From positions 137,315,456 through 137,379,455 of the forward strand of contig OZ005655.1 of assembly GCA_963930645.1 (NCBI GenBank): a DNA stretch of 64,000 bases, written 5' to 3'. The stretch is from Salticus scenicus. Lineage: Eukaryota > Arthropoda > Arachnida > Araneae > Salticidae. Below, one piece after another: positions 35,243 to 47,121 of the stretch (its first letter is position 1; each line of letters begins with the position of its first letter). Both the position numbers and the translations under genes were made by a program. A model generated the notes under the pieces. The model made no database searches. It was not told the DNA's origin and worked only from the letters and a program-made list of their open reading frames with translations.

Positions 35243-35743
35243 CATAGACCTTATATACTAGACAACGCATTCCCCTTCGTTATTTGACTGCATCATGAAC
35301 GAGCTTCCCCAGCAAAATTGTCACGTGATGTTGGTCTAGAGGAAGAGTGGAGAATGATCACTATGTTATTTTTCTGTAGGAACGAATTTTGTGTTTTTTA
35401 ATATTTTTATTGTGCACGCACTTTTTATTTTAGCATTTAGATTTACACATGGATGGAAAGCTAAACTTTCATAGATTAATTACATAGAAAAAAAAATTAT
35501 GATAAATCATTTTGCAAGCGAAAAAATTGCGTTTGAATTCTTACTTCAGTCAGAGAAGTATGAGATTATGCTTGCATACGGGAAAAAAAAGAGAGAGAGA
35601 GAGGAATCACCCCTAGGCCAAGATCACGTGACTTCCGAGACTCAGAACAAAGGATGGAGGTATCAGATTACACCCTCATGTTGAAGACATTTGCTGTAAT
35701 GGTCAGCCGTATTGGTAGCGTGGTCTAGTATATAAGGTCTATG
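35243..35743. mobile_element. hAT-like non-autonomous element with 8-bp duplication
   Basis: Ends are inverted repeats CATAGACCTTATATACTAGA (then C-[AC]-ACG). Inner blocks such as GTCACGTGAT followed by a CTAG-containing stretch also recur inverted. ACTTATCT occurs immediately outside both ends (35235-35242 and 35744-35751), an 8-bp duplication of the kind made by hAT transposases. The 501-bp element has no transposase; a 61-codon frame inside is not meaningful. It inserted directly against the right TA of the mariner-like shell. Confidence 0.85.
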
Positions 35744-35751
35744 ACTTATCT

Positions 35752-37038
35752 GATATAAGGCTCCTATACATACGAGCTACCGCATCAGGCATTTTGTTGC
35801 CTTAGAGTTGCCACTTGTACCCAACGAGTTTCTCTAATAAACAAACGACAAACTCTTTTTTTTTAATCGTCTTACGTTACTTTAGAGTAATTTGTTTTAT
35901 TATATTTCATAATTTTAGCTAAGTGAACTATGATATGGAAGTTTGTTTAGCGATAAACAGCTATAATCATTCAAGAAGTGAATATTTAAGTGTCCACAGA
36001 CCTTCTTTTACTGTGTATTTGAGTTTTGGCGACATTTTGTAAAAGAAACAGAAACTGCTCTAACAACACATCTTACCCCAATACATCCATAGGATATTCT
36101 CAGAATAAAATGACGTCCTGAGAATGCACTGTGAAAAAAAATGTGTTTTTAGGAATATTATTGTTGCTTATTGCTCTTATCTTGACCGGATTAGCTTCAG
36201 ATGAAGATTTCTTAAAATCATTAGGGAAGCGATAAGGACGTCAAGCGGGAATGATACCATTTTCGGAGGCGAAAAAATGGCGGTGATGCGCCGGCCTAAT
36301 ATTTTATTTAGGGGCTCTAATCTGATATAAACAAAGAGTTGATTGTAACGTCGTATTTATCAAATTAGTTAAAATAAATAAGGCTACAAATAAGGCATCT
36401 AAGATTACTTCGTTACAAATGTGGTACCTTTCATTTGGTACCTTATTTATAACGAAGTTTTGATTAGATATTTTAGAATTAATTAAAATATGAAAATAAT
36501 TTCAAAACTGGACATTTAAATTTATGATTGTTGCCAAAAAATTTACCAGTTATATATCTATATATATATAAATATATTGAGGGTGGGGGGGAGGCATAAG
36601 ATGAAATAATGTTTTCACGCGAAAAATTAAAAAATATTAAATTTGCCCATGGATATAAAAATTACTTATGAAAACGAGTCTAAGAAGGAAGCGAAATAAG
36701 TACTGAGTTATATTACGATAAATATGATATATAATATGATACGTTATATTAGACCTATCGTCCTGGGTTAGTAGGTATTTTCGTTAAAAGAAATAGTTTG
36801 CTCGTTCGGTGCAACATGCACATTAGTCCCGTCAGGTACAACTTGCATATTAGTCCCCTTTATATATAGTGTCCAACGAAGCAGGCAAAACATTCGTTGA
36901 TTCACTACCTTAATTGATTTTACATTCCGTCATTTTTGATGGGGTTATATACTAGTTTTGTAATATTATAACAATTATTTTACTGCAAATATAATATCAC
37001 ATTTTTTTTTTCTTTTATATCTATTTTTAAATTTAACT

Positions 37039-37077
<39 letters not shown>

Positions 37078-37485
37078 AAAAATCTATAAAAAAAAATTTT
37101 TAAGGCAAAATAGTCCTTTTTATCTCTAATCTTTCTTTGAATTTTGCAATGCTATTCTTTAAACGTTCTTTATTTCAATAAATTGTGTTTCGATTTCAGA
37201 TGAGCTCATTTTTTATTATTTTATTATTTACTCTCTGTTATATGCATTGTTGATTAATTTCATTTTTTTTTATTTCCCTTCTGGTAGGAAATTTTATTTC
37301 TGATTTTTACTGTTATTTATGCGGAGGATGAATCATGGCATTGGTTACAGTTGCTTGTAAGCTCAAAGCCTCAATACTTTTTACTCACTGTTAACTGAAA
37401 TGTTTTCCTCTTCATTAGATTGTAAATTAAATGATTAACTATAGATGTGGTACATGGTTTAAATGAAAAAATTTAGAAGGTGATA
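35752..37485. other. AT-rich non-coding stretch with small hairpin
   Basis: No gene is supported. A palindrome at 36408-36462 pairs CTTCGTTACAAATGTGGTACC with a near-complement across TTTCATTT. TGCACATTAGTCCC and TGCATATTAGTCCC form a short direct repeat at about 36811-36861. A long A-run lies at 37043-37075. Confidence 0.5.
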
Positions 37486-38555
37486 GGGGAAGGCGGGGTA
37501 ATAAGAGACAAAAGGGGTAAAAGAGACAGAAAATATTAATAAAATCTATACTATTAACATAAATAACTTGAAATAAATGTCTCGTATTAATTTCATTAAT
37601 TGGACTCCTTTTGATTTTTTAGGTGATTTTTGAACTTAATTTTTTTGTTAAATTCTTTTTTTAAATTTTCATTAAGTCCTTGCCTCTAATAACCCCACGC
37701 GGGGTAATAAGAGACCAGGCTTGTAACTGTCCATATATAGCAATGTAAAATCATGTGAGATAATTAAAGATATCTGGAAACAATTCTGAATCAGCCAATA
37801 GTTTTAAATTTTTATTATTTACATCCATTCAAAAAATATGTTTGCTCGAAAATTAACTGTCATAAATGTGTTTGTGAAATTCATTTCTTTTAATATTAGG
37901 TCCTAAATAATATAATATTGTACTTAATGATAGTTCTACATAATCAACATAACCTAGGGATTAACCAAAAACATCAATATAATTTCTTAAATGGGCAGAA
38001 AATATTTTACCCATTTTCTAAAGTGTAGTCGAAAATAGGCAAAAAAGACGTATGTTTGAAGTGTATACAAGCGAACAAAATGTTATAAAATATTTTTCTA
38101 GTAATTATAAATGAACTTATTTATTATGTAATGAAGTATTAATGACTAAATACTAACGAATACACATTCTAAACATAAATTTACATAACCATATGAACTA
38201 AATATGATCTAGCCTAATGAGTGAAACAGCTTTTAGATTTAAAGTGAAAAAAAAAATGTTCTCCTGTTAAACTTAGACCGGGCCTAACACTAGGTAAACT
38301 CTTCGTAAACTATTCAGGCTGAATTAACAGGAACTACAATTGGGGGGGGGGGGGGGGGCACAGGAATTAACAGTGGGGGTAATAAGAGACTCATGTCTCT
38401 TATTACCCCCACAAAAAATAAAAATGGGGTAATAAAAAACATGCCTAGAACATGTAAATAAAGAATGCTTTCAAGGTATTAAAAAATTGTGCATCAAAAG
38501 TCATAGTCTTGGTCAAAAGGCTACACATTAATAAATCCCAAACATCTTATTTACA

Positions 38556-38587
<32 letters not shown>

Positions 38588-38824
38588 ATAAAGAAAAATT
38601 TAGAAAAAGTCACGAACTTTCAGGATAAGTTCAAAGGGAAGGTTTTTTTTCGTCGTATAAAAATAATTCAAAATATGTTATAAACTTTTCACTAAGTGTA
38701 TTGTAGTAAAGAATACACATGATACTTAATATTACATATTTTTAATGCTGTCAAAGTATATTTTTTGGTGGGTTTTTTGACTGCGTCTCTTATAACCCCT
38801 GTCTCTTATTACCCCGGCTTCCCC
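37486..38824. mobile_element. TIR element with iterated GGGGTAATAAGAGAC phrase, TA-flanked
   Basis: The ends GGGGAAGGCGGGGTAATAAG (left) and the reverse complement (right, ...TTACCCCGGCTTCCCC) are bordered by TA at 37484-37485 and 38825-38826. The phrase GGGGTAATAAGAGAC and close variants occurs at both ends and internally in both orientations: about 37495, 37513, 37701, 38376, 38395, 38425, 38779 and 38802. 38373-38412 is a perfect palindrome of two 18-base copies around TCAT. A run of about 17 G lies at 38342-38358. There is no transposase frame. The superfamily is unassigned; the TA duplication fits Tc1/mariner-like transposition. Confidence 0.75.
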
Positions 38825-38826
38825 TA

Positions 38827-41800
38827 ATTTATGTTCGGTAATCTTTAAAACCAGTGTTGATAAAACTGATTCACTCTAAATACCTGGTGTATAATTAGCA
38901 ACAAAAGCATTGAAGAGGGTGTGAGATTAAGGTGGACTGGTGGACTTGAAAATCAAATATAAGTCATATACGTCTGTATCAGAAATATTTTATTAAAAGT
39001 TTAACTAAATTCATCCCCAGTTTAATAAGTATATTCAAACATTTATTCAACTTTTGATAAAAATTTTAATATTAAATTATGTCAAACTTATTGGCGAATA
39101 TTGCTTTATAGGGATCACTCGTTATCGCTCACATTCAAAAAATATTGTAAAGCTAAAGCAACTAAAAGATCTCATTTATAAGAAAACAATGACCGAGGTA
39201 GAACTTGTTTTTATCAAGTATTTTACAGTAAGATTTGTTCCATGTACAAATGCAGCGATACTATATTTTTACGTGTGATCTGTTATTATGTTACTACTAT
39301 TTTAAAACAGTAACTGTTTAAATACTATAACAGCATTAAAAATCTTCACAATTATTTTTATTTCAAAATATTGATAATAAAATAATAAAAAGCAAACAAA
39401 ATTATAGGACTTCTGTGATCCCCGTATAAGTTAAATAAATTCGTGAATGTTTTTTCTCAAACTCACTTGCTAAGAATATCCAAATAACGTTAACTGGTGT
39501 TAAGAAATGTATTTCGTTTTTCTACAGAATATGTAAAAGCAATTCTAATGAAATTACATTGATTTTAATATGCTATTTTCTTTCTTTTTTTTTTTTTTTT
39601 TTTTTTTTTTACGATAGTTATTTTCATTGAATACATAATTTATCAAGCAAAACGAAACCCAACAATATATATATATATATAACTTTTTAGATATTGTTTA
39701 ACTCCTACATATTTCGCGCTTATTCATTCTCAAAATAACTCTTTAAACACTGTGTTGGAAAACATATATACACCCAGAAAAATTTGAGTCTTTATTGCAA
39801 AACTTACTGCGTTAAGAATGTTTGAGTAGACGAACTGATGATTAAAACATCGGAAGAAGACACCATCTAAATAATGTGTAACCATACAAAAAGTTGATCT
39901 TTACTAGAAAGTGAGATTACTCGGGGAGGGGTTGGGGAATGCGATGCTTCCTTGGGGAAACATGGAGTTAATTATGTTGCTGATCCGATATGATCAATAT
40001 TCCCAAAATACAGCAACTGTTAAACTAGTTCGTAGGTACTGCGAAACGACTGAATTCGCCTGCTTAAAATATCCGAAACATATAGGCAAGTGACCTGAAG
40101 AGCTGCTCGTAGTTACGTTACAGACATTGTTGCGACACCAATGTATGGCTGAACATTTAACTACTTGAAAACATAAACCTGGCCAGTAATATATAATTTA
40201 TAATATTAGTTATAAAATCCTTGTGTCGACGCTCTCACGAGCGATGAGTGAGAAAAATGTTCTTCTCAATTATTAAATCACCAGTATTTTCCTCTTTTTA
40301 AGGGAAATAATGGTGATCGTCTATGTTAGGTCATCGCTAACAGAGTTTCGCGCAAATTGGGAAGGCTCTTAACCTCTTTCTAATAAATGTGAGATTCGAA
40401 AACTGATCTCATGGTCTCTACACAACCATAGGACTGAAATCAGCTTCAAGTGACAAAACGAATTTCTCTCTAAAATGATATTTCAGGAATCACATTCTGT
40501 ACTGTTTTCACGTGAGCATCAGCGTTCCCGACGACCATTTACGGTGGGACGCACAGACAATTCCCATTATGATCATTGTGATTTTTTTCCCAAGTTCATT
40601 TACTAGTTTCCTATTAGTATCCCTATATGATTCTGGATTTCTATGAGTTGGAAAATTGCGTCGAATTGTTGGTAGAGTCACTATTTATACTGAATACCTA
40701 GTATACTAATTTTCGTATACTTTGCACATTGATAGCCCGAAAACAACTAGAACCATTGTTAAGATAACTGTACATTTTTCTGAAGCACTCGTTCAGCACT
40801 GTTCAAACACCACATCGGTAAGCTTAATATGGTAAAATCTCTTAGGCTTACGACGCGAATCCTTTAAAATACATGTTAAACAACTGCTTTTAATATCATC
40901 CTCGTGTGCATGTGTAACAGACCTTTTGTTTCAGAGTTGTTCATTCCAACTGTGGTTCCGTTTGTAAGTTTACAGAAGCAATGGTTTCTTGCTCAAGAAG
41001 CCGTTCTTTGGCTACTTCCATAAGCTAGAATGACTAAGCATGCTTAAATTTATAAATTTACAACATCAAAGACTTCTTGCTTCAAGAACAACAGCTCGTG
41101 AAGTTCTACCAGCGTCGAGGCTCATTTACGCATGTCGGAAAACATAATTTTATTGATCACTTAATCCCATGCACATGCCAATTTCATAAACAATACTCAA
41201 TTACTTTTGATACATAGATATTTCTTGCAAAAAATTATATATTATTTAAAAAACTTAACATAAAAATCTACAAAAGTAACAGAATTCAGAAGAAAAGATA
41301 AAGTTTATATTTTATAAAAATTATGTATTTCGGGCATAAAGTATTTTTCTATTTTATTTAAAAAACACTTTAAAAGAAGGCTGAAATAAAATTAGGAAAA
41401 CATATTCAATTTCAATTTGACTACTTTTTTACTTTTTAAGTCTTGAAAAAATAATAAATATATAATTTTGTCTTGTAACAATATTTACTCATCTATTTAA
41501 ATACAAGTCAGACTTTTTAATCTTATTTTCTATTTTAAAAAGAAAGATAATGAGTTAAAGTCATTCTAATCTTTTTTCTAACATGTTAAGAAAGCTTCTC
41601 AGTCTTTTGAAAAAGCAGAAAAGTTGTCATATTTTATTGTAATTATCTGTATATATCATATGCATTTTTCGTTAATGCAATGTAAAATAAAATAAATAAT
41701 GGAATCATTATATTATTTACATCTTTCATAGTAGTTTTGCTATAAAGTCTTCATTATATTACGTATTTAAAAAAAAAATCTTTTATTTATTTATTTTTAA

Positions 41801-42065
41801 ATAACTTTGAGTGACATTAAATCAACTAATTTGCATATCTTGTTTATTTTTTATCAGATAAATATTTTTTTTCAAGATTTGAGACATAATTAAAATAAAA
41901 AAATATTGCATCAAAAACATAAAGTGATGCTTTATTTTTATATTTAAAATTTAGAATATGCTTCAAGATAAATTATTTAAAATTTGTCATTAAAGTGTAT
42001 CATTGATATCCTCTTTCTAAGATGATTTAAACCTATTACTTTTTTCGTCATATGTATATATATAT
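38827..42065. other. Non-coding stretch, partly less AT-rich
   Basis: No gene is recognised. 39890-41130 is less AT-biased and gives short frames on the plus strand (for example 39911-40093, 60 codons) without a domain I can name. It may be a decayed element or unique DNA. A T-run lies at 39582-39610. Confidence 0.45.
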
Positions 42066-43643
42066 GTTACCGCTAAAGTGCAGAAATCAGTTAATCTGCA
42101 GATTAGCTAGGTAATCTGCACATTAACTAGGGTGATCCGTTTAAGTGAGGAAAATTGTTTTATTTCACAAATTACCTAGGTAATCTGCACATTACCTACT
42201 AGGCACTAGTTAAAGTGAAAATAAGATATCTGGTGTTGTAATTTTACAGCACGCTGTGTTGTATTTGTTTTTTCATTCGGGAAAAAAAAATAGTGTTCTT
42301 TTTTATTTATTTCTTTACTTATTTTAATCTGTATGTGTTTTAATTTTTATATCTTTTAAAGTTATATTTGTTTTACTTTTTATATATTTCATCTTTTTTA
42401 TTCTGTCAATATAAGTTTGAAGATGTTATGCATTTTTAATATGAAATATAATAGCTTTAATAGCTTTCAATAAATTCTATTTTATAAATGAATGTTAGAA
42501 TTGTAATACAGGAACGATTTCTTTTCAAAATAAAAATATTTAACAATTTAAAAAAAAAAAAAAAAAAAAGTTTTAATAACAACTTATATTGCTATTACTA
42601 TTTAAATACTAGAAGTATTAAATTATATAAAATATTACTAGAAATATTAAATTAGACAAATCAGAAGCATTATTTAAGAAGTACTTCAAATAATTAAAAC
42701 TGCTTTAACATTTTTTAGAATGCATGAAAATTAAAATGACAGTTTTCAATGCTTTATTAAACTATATTTTGCAGCATACATATATCTGCACAAGTTTAGC
42801 AAATGTATTAATTTTACAAAAAAAAAAATAATAATAATAATAAATAAAAATATAATTATGATATATAAAATATGTACAGGAAACTTGAAACTGAAAAAAA
42901 AATGTAATGAAATGCTAAAAAATGTACAAAAATTTCATATTAAGTATTTATTAAATGCCATAATATTTTTCAAAGTTAATAATTAATATATCTTTTTTTT
43001 TTTTTTTTTTTTCCAGTATGTAATAGTAATTTAAATCAATTTTAAAATAAATTAGTTTTAAAAAGTTATGGTTTAATAGTTTTAGTTCGGAAGGAAATAA
43101 TTACTGTAATGTAAATCTAATATTCATAATTCAAAATGGAGTTTCACGAGAGACAGCTTTTAATTAAGATTGCATTTCATTAATAAAATGCAGACCCTTA
43201 TCAAACTTATATTGACAGAATTATAAAAGATAGAAATAAAATCAAAATTAAAACAATTATAACTTACTTGTTACTTTAAATTTTGTGTTAGTCATAATAA
43301 TAAGCCTAATCATAGCTTCCATCCTCCACATTTTGCGTTTGCCGTTTGTCGGTTTATCATCATAGCGTAGCGGAAGTGCGGAAGGGAAAGGGTAAAAGTT
43401 TTAGTTATGTTTGAAGGTCATTCGCGTATCTGTATCACATGGCTGTTTGACGTCATAGTGAATGTAAAAAAAACTAAGGCTCGAAACAAACATTTGAACT
43501 TTAACGATACTGAAACAGTTAATCTGCAGATTACCTAGTTAAAATGCGGAAAACTCTGTATTCCGCACTTTAACGGGTCATTTTAGTTAATCTGCAGATT
43601 AGCTAGGTAATCTGCAGACTAACTGATTTAGCGTTTTAACGGT

Positions 43644-43646
<3 letters not shown>
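42066..43646. mobile_element. TIR element with iterated TTAATCTGCAGATTA phrase
   Basis: The ends read GTTACCGCTAAAGTGCAG on the left and GTTACCGTTAAAACG on the right (reverse complement). Both are embedded in (TA)n flanks, so the target duplication cannot be told. Both end regions (42066-42230 and 43505-43646) are packed with the phrase TTAATCTGCAGATTAGCTAG and its shortened forms in alternating orientation, plus TTCCGCACTTTAACGGG-like text. The interior of about 1.27 kb is AT-rich and non-coding. Superfamily unknown. Confidence 0.75.
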
Positions 43647-43649
<3 letters not shown>

Positions 43650-43686
<37 letters not shown>

Positions 43687-44453
43687 GGTAATTTATTATG
43701 AATAGTTTTTACTTATTTATTTACCTCATCTTTTAAAAGTAAATTATATATATATATATATATATTTTTTTTTTTTTTCAGTTACTTTAGTTTTTCTTTA
43801 TAAAAATTATAATATACACTGACTTAATTTTGTAATTGGAAAAAAAAAAAAAAAAAAAAAAAATGATTCCTGTAAAACCTTTTAGCACAGGTTCCATCAA
43901 TATGCGAGAATGTCTGCTCACAGAGAGCAAAAAATTCCGGTTCAAACTTGGTTGCGACAGAACAAGCCTCTCGGAATTTTTGTAGGTTTCATCGAATTTC
44001 ACTGACAACCAGATAGGATCCACATAGAAAATCTCCCCCTCTTTCCACGCACACACATAGGCACACATAGAGAGCATTTTCTCCAGGTTTAGATCAGTCG
44101 TGTGAACAATCGTCCTCAACATATGCAAACAAACTTTGTCAATTATTTTTGAATATCTTTATTAAACTAATAAAAATAAATAATAATAAATAATTTCCTT
44201 ATTTTCTATTTAAAATAAAGAAAAAATATGCAAAATTAACAAGCTTAAAAAAATAAAATTCTGTTTTCCAGATTTTTTTTTTCTTCTTCAGTTAGTTTCA
44301 ATAAATATTTTAGGTTTAAGATAATAATTGACACGTTTCATGACTTTTTTTTTAACCCAAAAATCCTATTCCACATTTTCTAATTTGAAAGTTTGCGCCA
44401 ACAGAAAGGTTGCACAAATTTCAATATTTTTCTATAAATCAAAGTAAAGTATT
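43650..44453. other. AT-rich stretch with microsatellites and a short mixed patch
   Basis: (TA)n lies at 43647-43680 and 43746-43766, and an A-run at 43840-43863. The patch at 43864-44128 is less AT-biased and gives a minus-strand frame of 113 codons including low-complexity sequence. No domain is recognised and no gene is claimed. Confidence 0.4.
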
Positions 44454-44592
44454 AAAAAAAAAAAAAAAAAAACTTGTTTCTATGTACTTTAACATTGTCT
44501 TTTAAGGACAAAAACCCAGATTTTTTGTCCTTAAAAGAAAGACAATGTTAAAGTACATAGAAACAAGTTTTTTTTTTTTTTTTTTTTTTTTT
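44454..44592. repeat. Near-perfect inverted duplication ending in poly(A)/poly(T)
   Basis: ACTTGTTTCTATGTACTTTA and the following ACATTGTCTT...TTAAGGACAAAA occur as left arm (44472-44514) and, inverted, as right arm (44521-44569). They are separated by a loop of only a few bases. The sole clear difference is a 4-base indel in the TCTT run. An A-run precedes and a T-run follows, so the homopolymers are part of the inversion. Confidence 0.9.
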
Positions 44593-45662
44593 AATTATAT
44601 TTATTGCACTTATTACTTACTTTATTGCACATTTATAAATAATCTATCTGTTGTGAAATTTGTTATATTCACAAAACAAATTTTTAAACTAAAATAAATA
44701 AATCAATTACCTCAATATTTAACGATTTTTTGTTATTTAAAAGAAAATAAAGAAAATGAGTGCATGTAACTTTAACTTTTACTTATATGTTATAAAAAAA
44801 CTTTTTCTGAATATATTTCTTTCCAAACTCCTTAACACTGATTATGTAAAAGTTTCAGAGTTATCGATTACACTTGCGACTCGAATAATAATGCTTAATT
44901 GATCAAATTAATTCCTTGACGCAACTTAAAAATAAAATTCACCGAAATTTATTAATTATAATTTATGGAAATTTTGATTGCTGAAATATTTGCTTAGCTA
45001 AATCATTAATAATTTCATTTTGCTGATCAATATTCATATTTATTATCTGAATTAATTCAGTGTATGCAACATTGTCACAAAAATAGAAGCAAAATTTATT
45101 CTAATTTATTCTCCACTCAATACTTTTATCATTTTTTAACTAAGCTTTTTAGCTTTTCTGCAGAAAAGAAAAGTATTTAAAATCATTAGAAATAAGATTA
45201 GTGTTGGAATAAAAATACAAAACGGGCAATTTTCTTAACGTATTCACTAAACATTAAAATATTTAATAGAAACTCCTTTATAAACTGTTCATATATATAA
45301 AAAATAAAATAAAATAATAGGTACTTCTTTTATTTAAAGTTTTCTAGACGTTAAATAAAAAATCACAATTTTCTTTTTTTTTTTTTTTACGTTTTTTAAA
45401 CAAGAATATATTCTCTAGAGAAATGTAGGTTTTTTTTTCAAAAAAAAAAAAATAGATATCTTCGTTTTTTTAGTTCAATTAATACTTAACCTAGTTATCT
45501 GTAATTTTTTATACATGTTTTTAAAATAGATTTTAGAATAATAAACATTTTTATAGAAAAAATTATGATTCATATATTGTTACATTTTAAAATAATAGAT
45601 ATACAGTATAGTTATAATTTCAGTAAAAATAACATCCAGAGGTTGTAATTTACGAGCAAATT
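44593..45662. other. AT-rich non-coding stretch
   Basis: No gene or element border was seen. Short homopolymers only. Confidence 0.5.
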
Positions 45663-45948
45663 ACCATCAAATTTAGTTGCCCCCTCCCCCCCCCCCATCC
45701 CACCAACACGAAAGGCCGAGTGGCTCTGCTCTTAAAACTGGTAGACCGGAAGTGCTGGGTTCGAAAATCACGCTAATCGACCTAACCGTTTGGAGTTTTT
45801 TTTTTTTTTTGGAAAGGTGTGTCGATACAGACAAGGAACTCTTAAAAAGATCCCCTCATGGCGAGAACACCAACCAGGTCAAGAACCTTCACACTGTCAA
45901 TTGGTCTTAAACGATAAACCATCATATCATCAAACCATCAAATTTAGT
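45663..45948 (+). mobile_element. tRNA-headed SINE (body 45678-45933) with 15-bp target duplication
   Basis: ACCATCAAATTTAGT occurs at 45663-45677 and 45934-45948 and encloses a 256-bp insertion. The insertion has a C-run, then a box-A-like AAGGCCGAGTGGCTCTGC (about 45712-45729) and a box-B-like GGGTTCGAAAATC (45757-45769), the internal polymerase III promoter of tRNA-derived SINEs; the head is Ser/Leu-like in box A. A T-run (45794-45809) and an unrelated body follow, and the tail repeats ACCATCATATCATCAA-type text. Mobilisation would need a LINE enzyme in trans. An apparent open frame here is incidental. Confidence 0.85.
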
Positions 45949-46741
45949 ACGGAAAAGATTTATAAGATTCGCGAAAGGAATTTAAAAAACGTTTTGGGGA
46001 TGAACAAATATACTAGTTTTCGCTTTGCATGGAATATTGGCAAATTCAACAAATGCAAAGTGTAATCTACTAACACGGGAAAAGAAAGGGCTTGAATATT
46101 TTATTTGAATAAAATTCTTCAAACACCAAAATATTTTACAAGAAAAACTGTTTCGTTAAATACATTGATTAAAACCCTCTAAGCGTGTGAGGGGTTCGTC
46201 TGAGGTGAAAATTTTCAATGTATTTTTCACTATAAATTCTTTATTATGTACTAAAACAGTGGATTTTTTACTATGCATTTAAAGATGAACCTTATGATTA
46301 TTATATGACCTTTCATACTTAAAGAAATAAGCTTAAAATCTATAATTATGCGCATTATCTGTTTTTTGCGGACAAATAATGACAAAAACACGCCCAAGAC
46401 CGTTATAGGGTTAAGATATTTTCGTGCTTTTAAATAATCTATGAGATGATGTGTCTTAAGTGGGACTTTTTCGGAGCTCTTAGAGACCAAAGGTAATAGA
46501 CATTTAAATTTTTTAAGAAAGCCCGACATTTTCAAATCATTTTGAACGAAAAAACGAAAAAAGAAAGCGCATAGCTTTAAAACACATATTGTCTTTCACA
46601 ATTTAGCAAATACAAGGCGCACTGTCCCCCCACCATTTTTTTTTTAAATAATGTTGAAAGCTCTCAAGTGTCTCAAAGGGAAAGCAATTCCGCTGAACTT
46701 TTTAATTTAGAAAAATTCGTGATAATATAACATTTATTATA
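45949..46741. other. Non-coding stretch with possible second TTAA-type element
   Basis: No gene is supported. AAACCCTCTAAGCG near 46173 and the reverse complement of CGTTATAGGGTTAA near 46403-46415 are weakly similar inverted ends that could bound a decayed piggyBac-like MITE. The match is too short to claim. Confidence 0.3.
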
Positions 46742-46922
46742 CAAGGGTCGCCGCGTTCCTACAGTTTTACGTGTATTTTATTAAATTGTCACCACTATAT
46801 TTTAAAGAAAATTTACTAACCTTACTTTATGCTATAATAATGTGTAAAAATAATATTGTTTTAGAATAGTGGTGACAATACAATAAAAAGAGTTTAAAAA
46901 TGTAAGAACGCTGCGATACTTG
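46742..46922. mobile_element. Palindromic MITE with CAAGGGTCGC-type ends
   Basis: The left arm CAAGGGTCGCCGCGTTCCTA and right arm (reverse complement CAAGTATCGCAGCGTTCTTA) continue inward through TTTTATTAAATTGTCACCAC against TTTTATTGTATTGTCACCAC. Arms are about 70 bp around a 40-bp AT loop. TTATA occurs near both borders, but the exact duplication is off by a base. Non-coding. Confidence 0.75.
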
Positions 46923-47121
46923 CTTATATGAGCTATCGAAGGATCATAAAAAAAAAAAAAAAAAAAAAAAAACTTTCTTGATAGCAAAATATATCTGATT
47001 TTTATAGAGGCGAGTTAAGCATAGAAATTCATTTAAAAAAAATTTTCATATCGATAATTCGGGGTTCCGACTCCCTAATTTTTGTGTTTGAACAAAAGTA
47101 GAAAAAACTTTGATTAATTAA

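Noticed and set aside
36871..36900. GTCCAACGAAGCAGGC as a third Helitron-like terminus
   Set aside because: It lacks the CTAG-T ending and a hairpin; similarity is confined to a few bases.
39911..40093. 60-codon frame as remnant of a transposase DNA-binding domain
   Set aside because: The resemblance is vague and the following sequence has stops in all frames; no motif is conserved.
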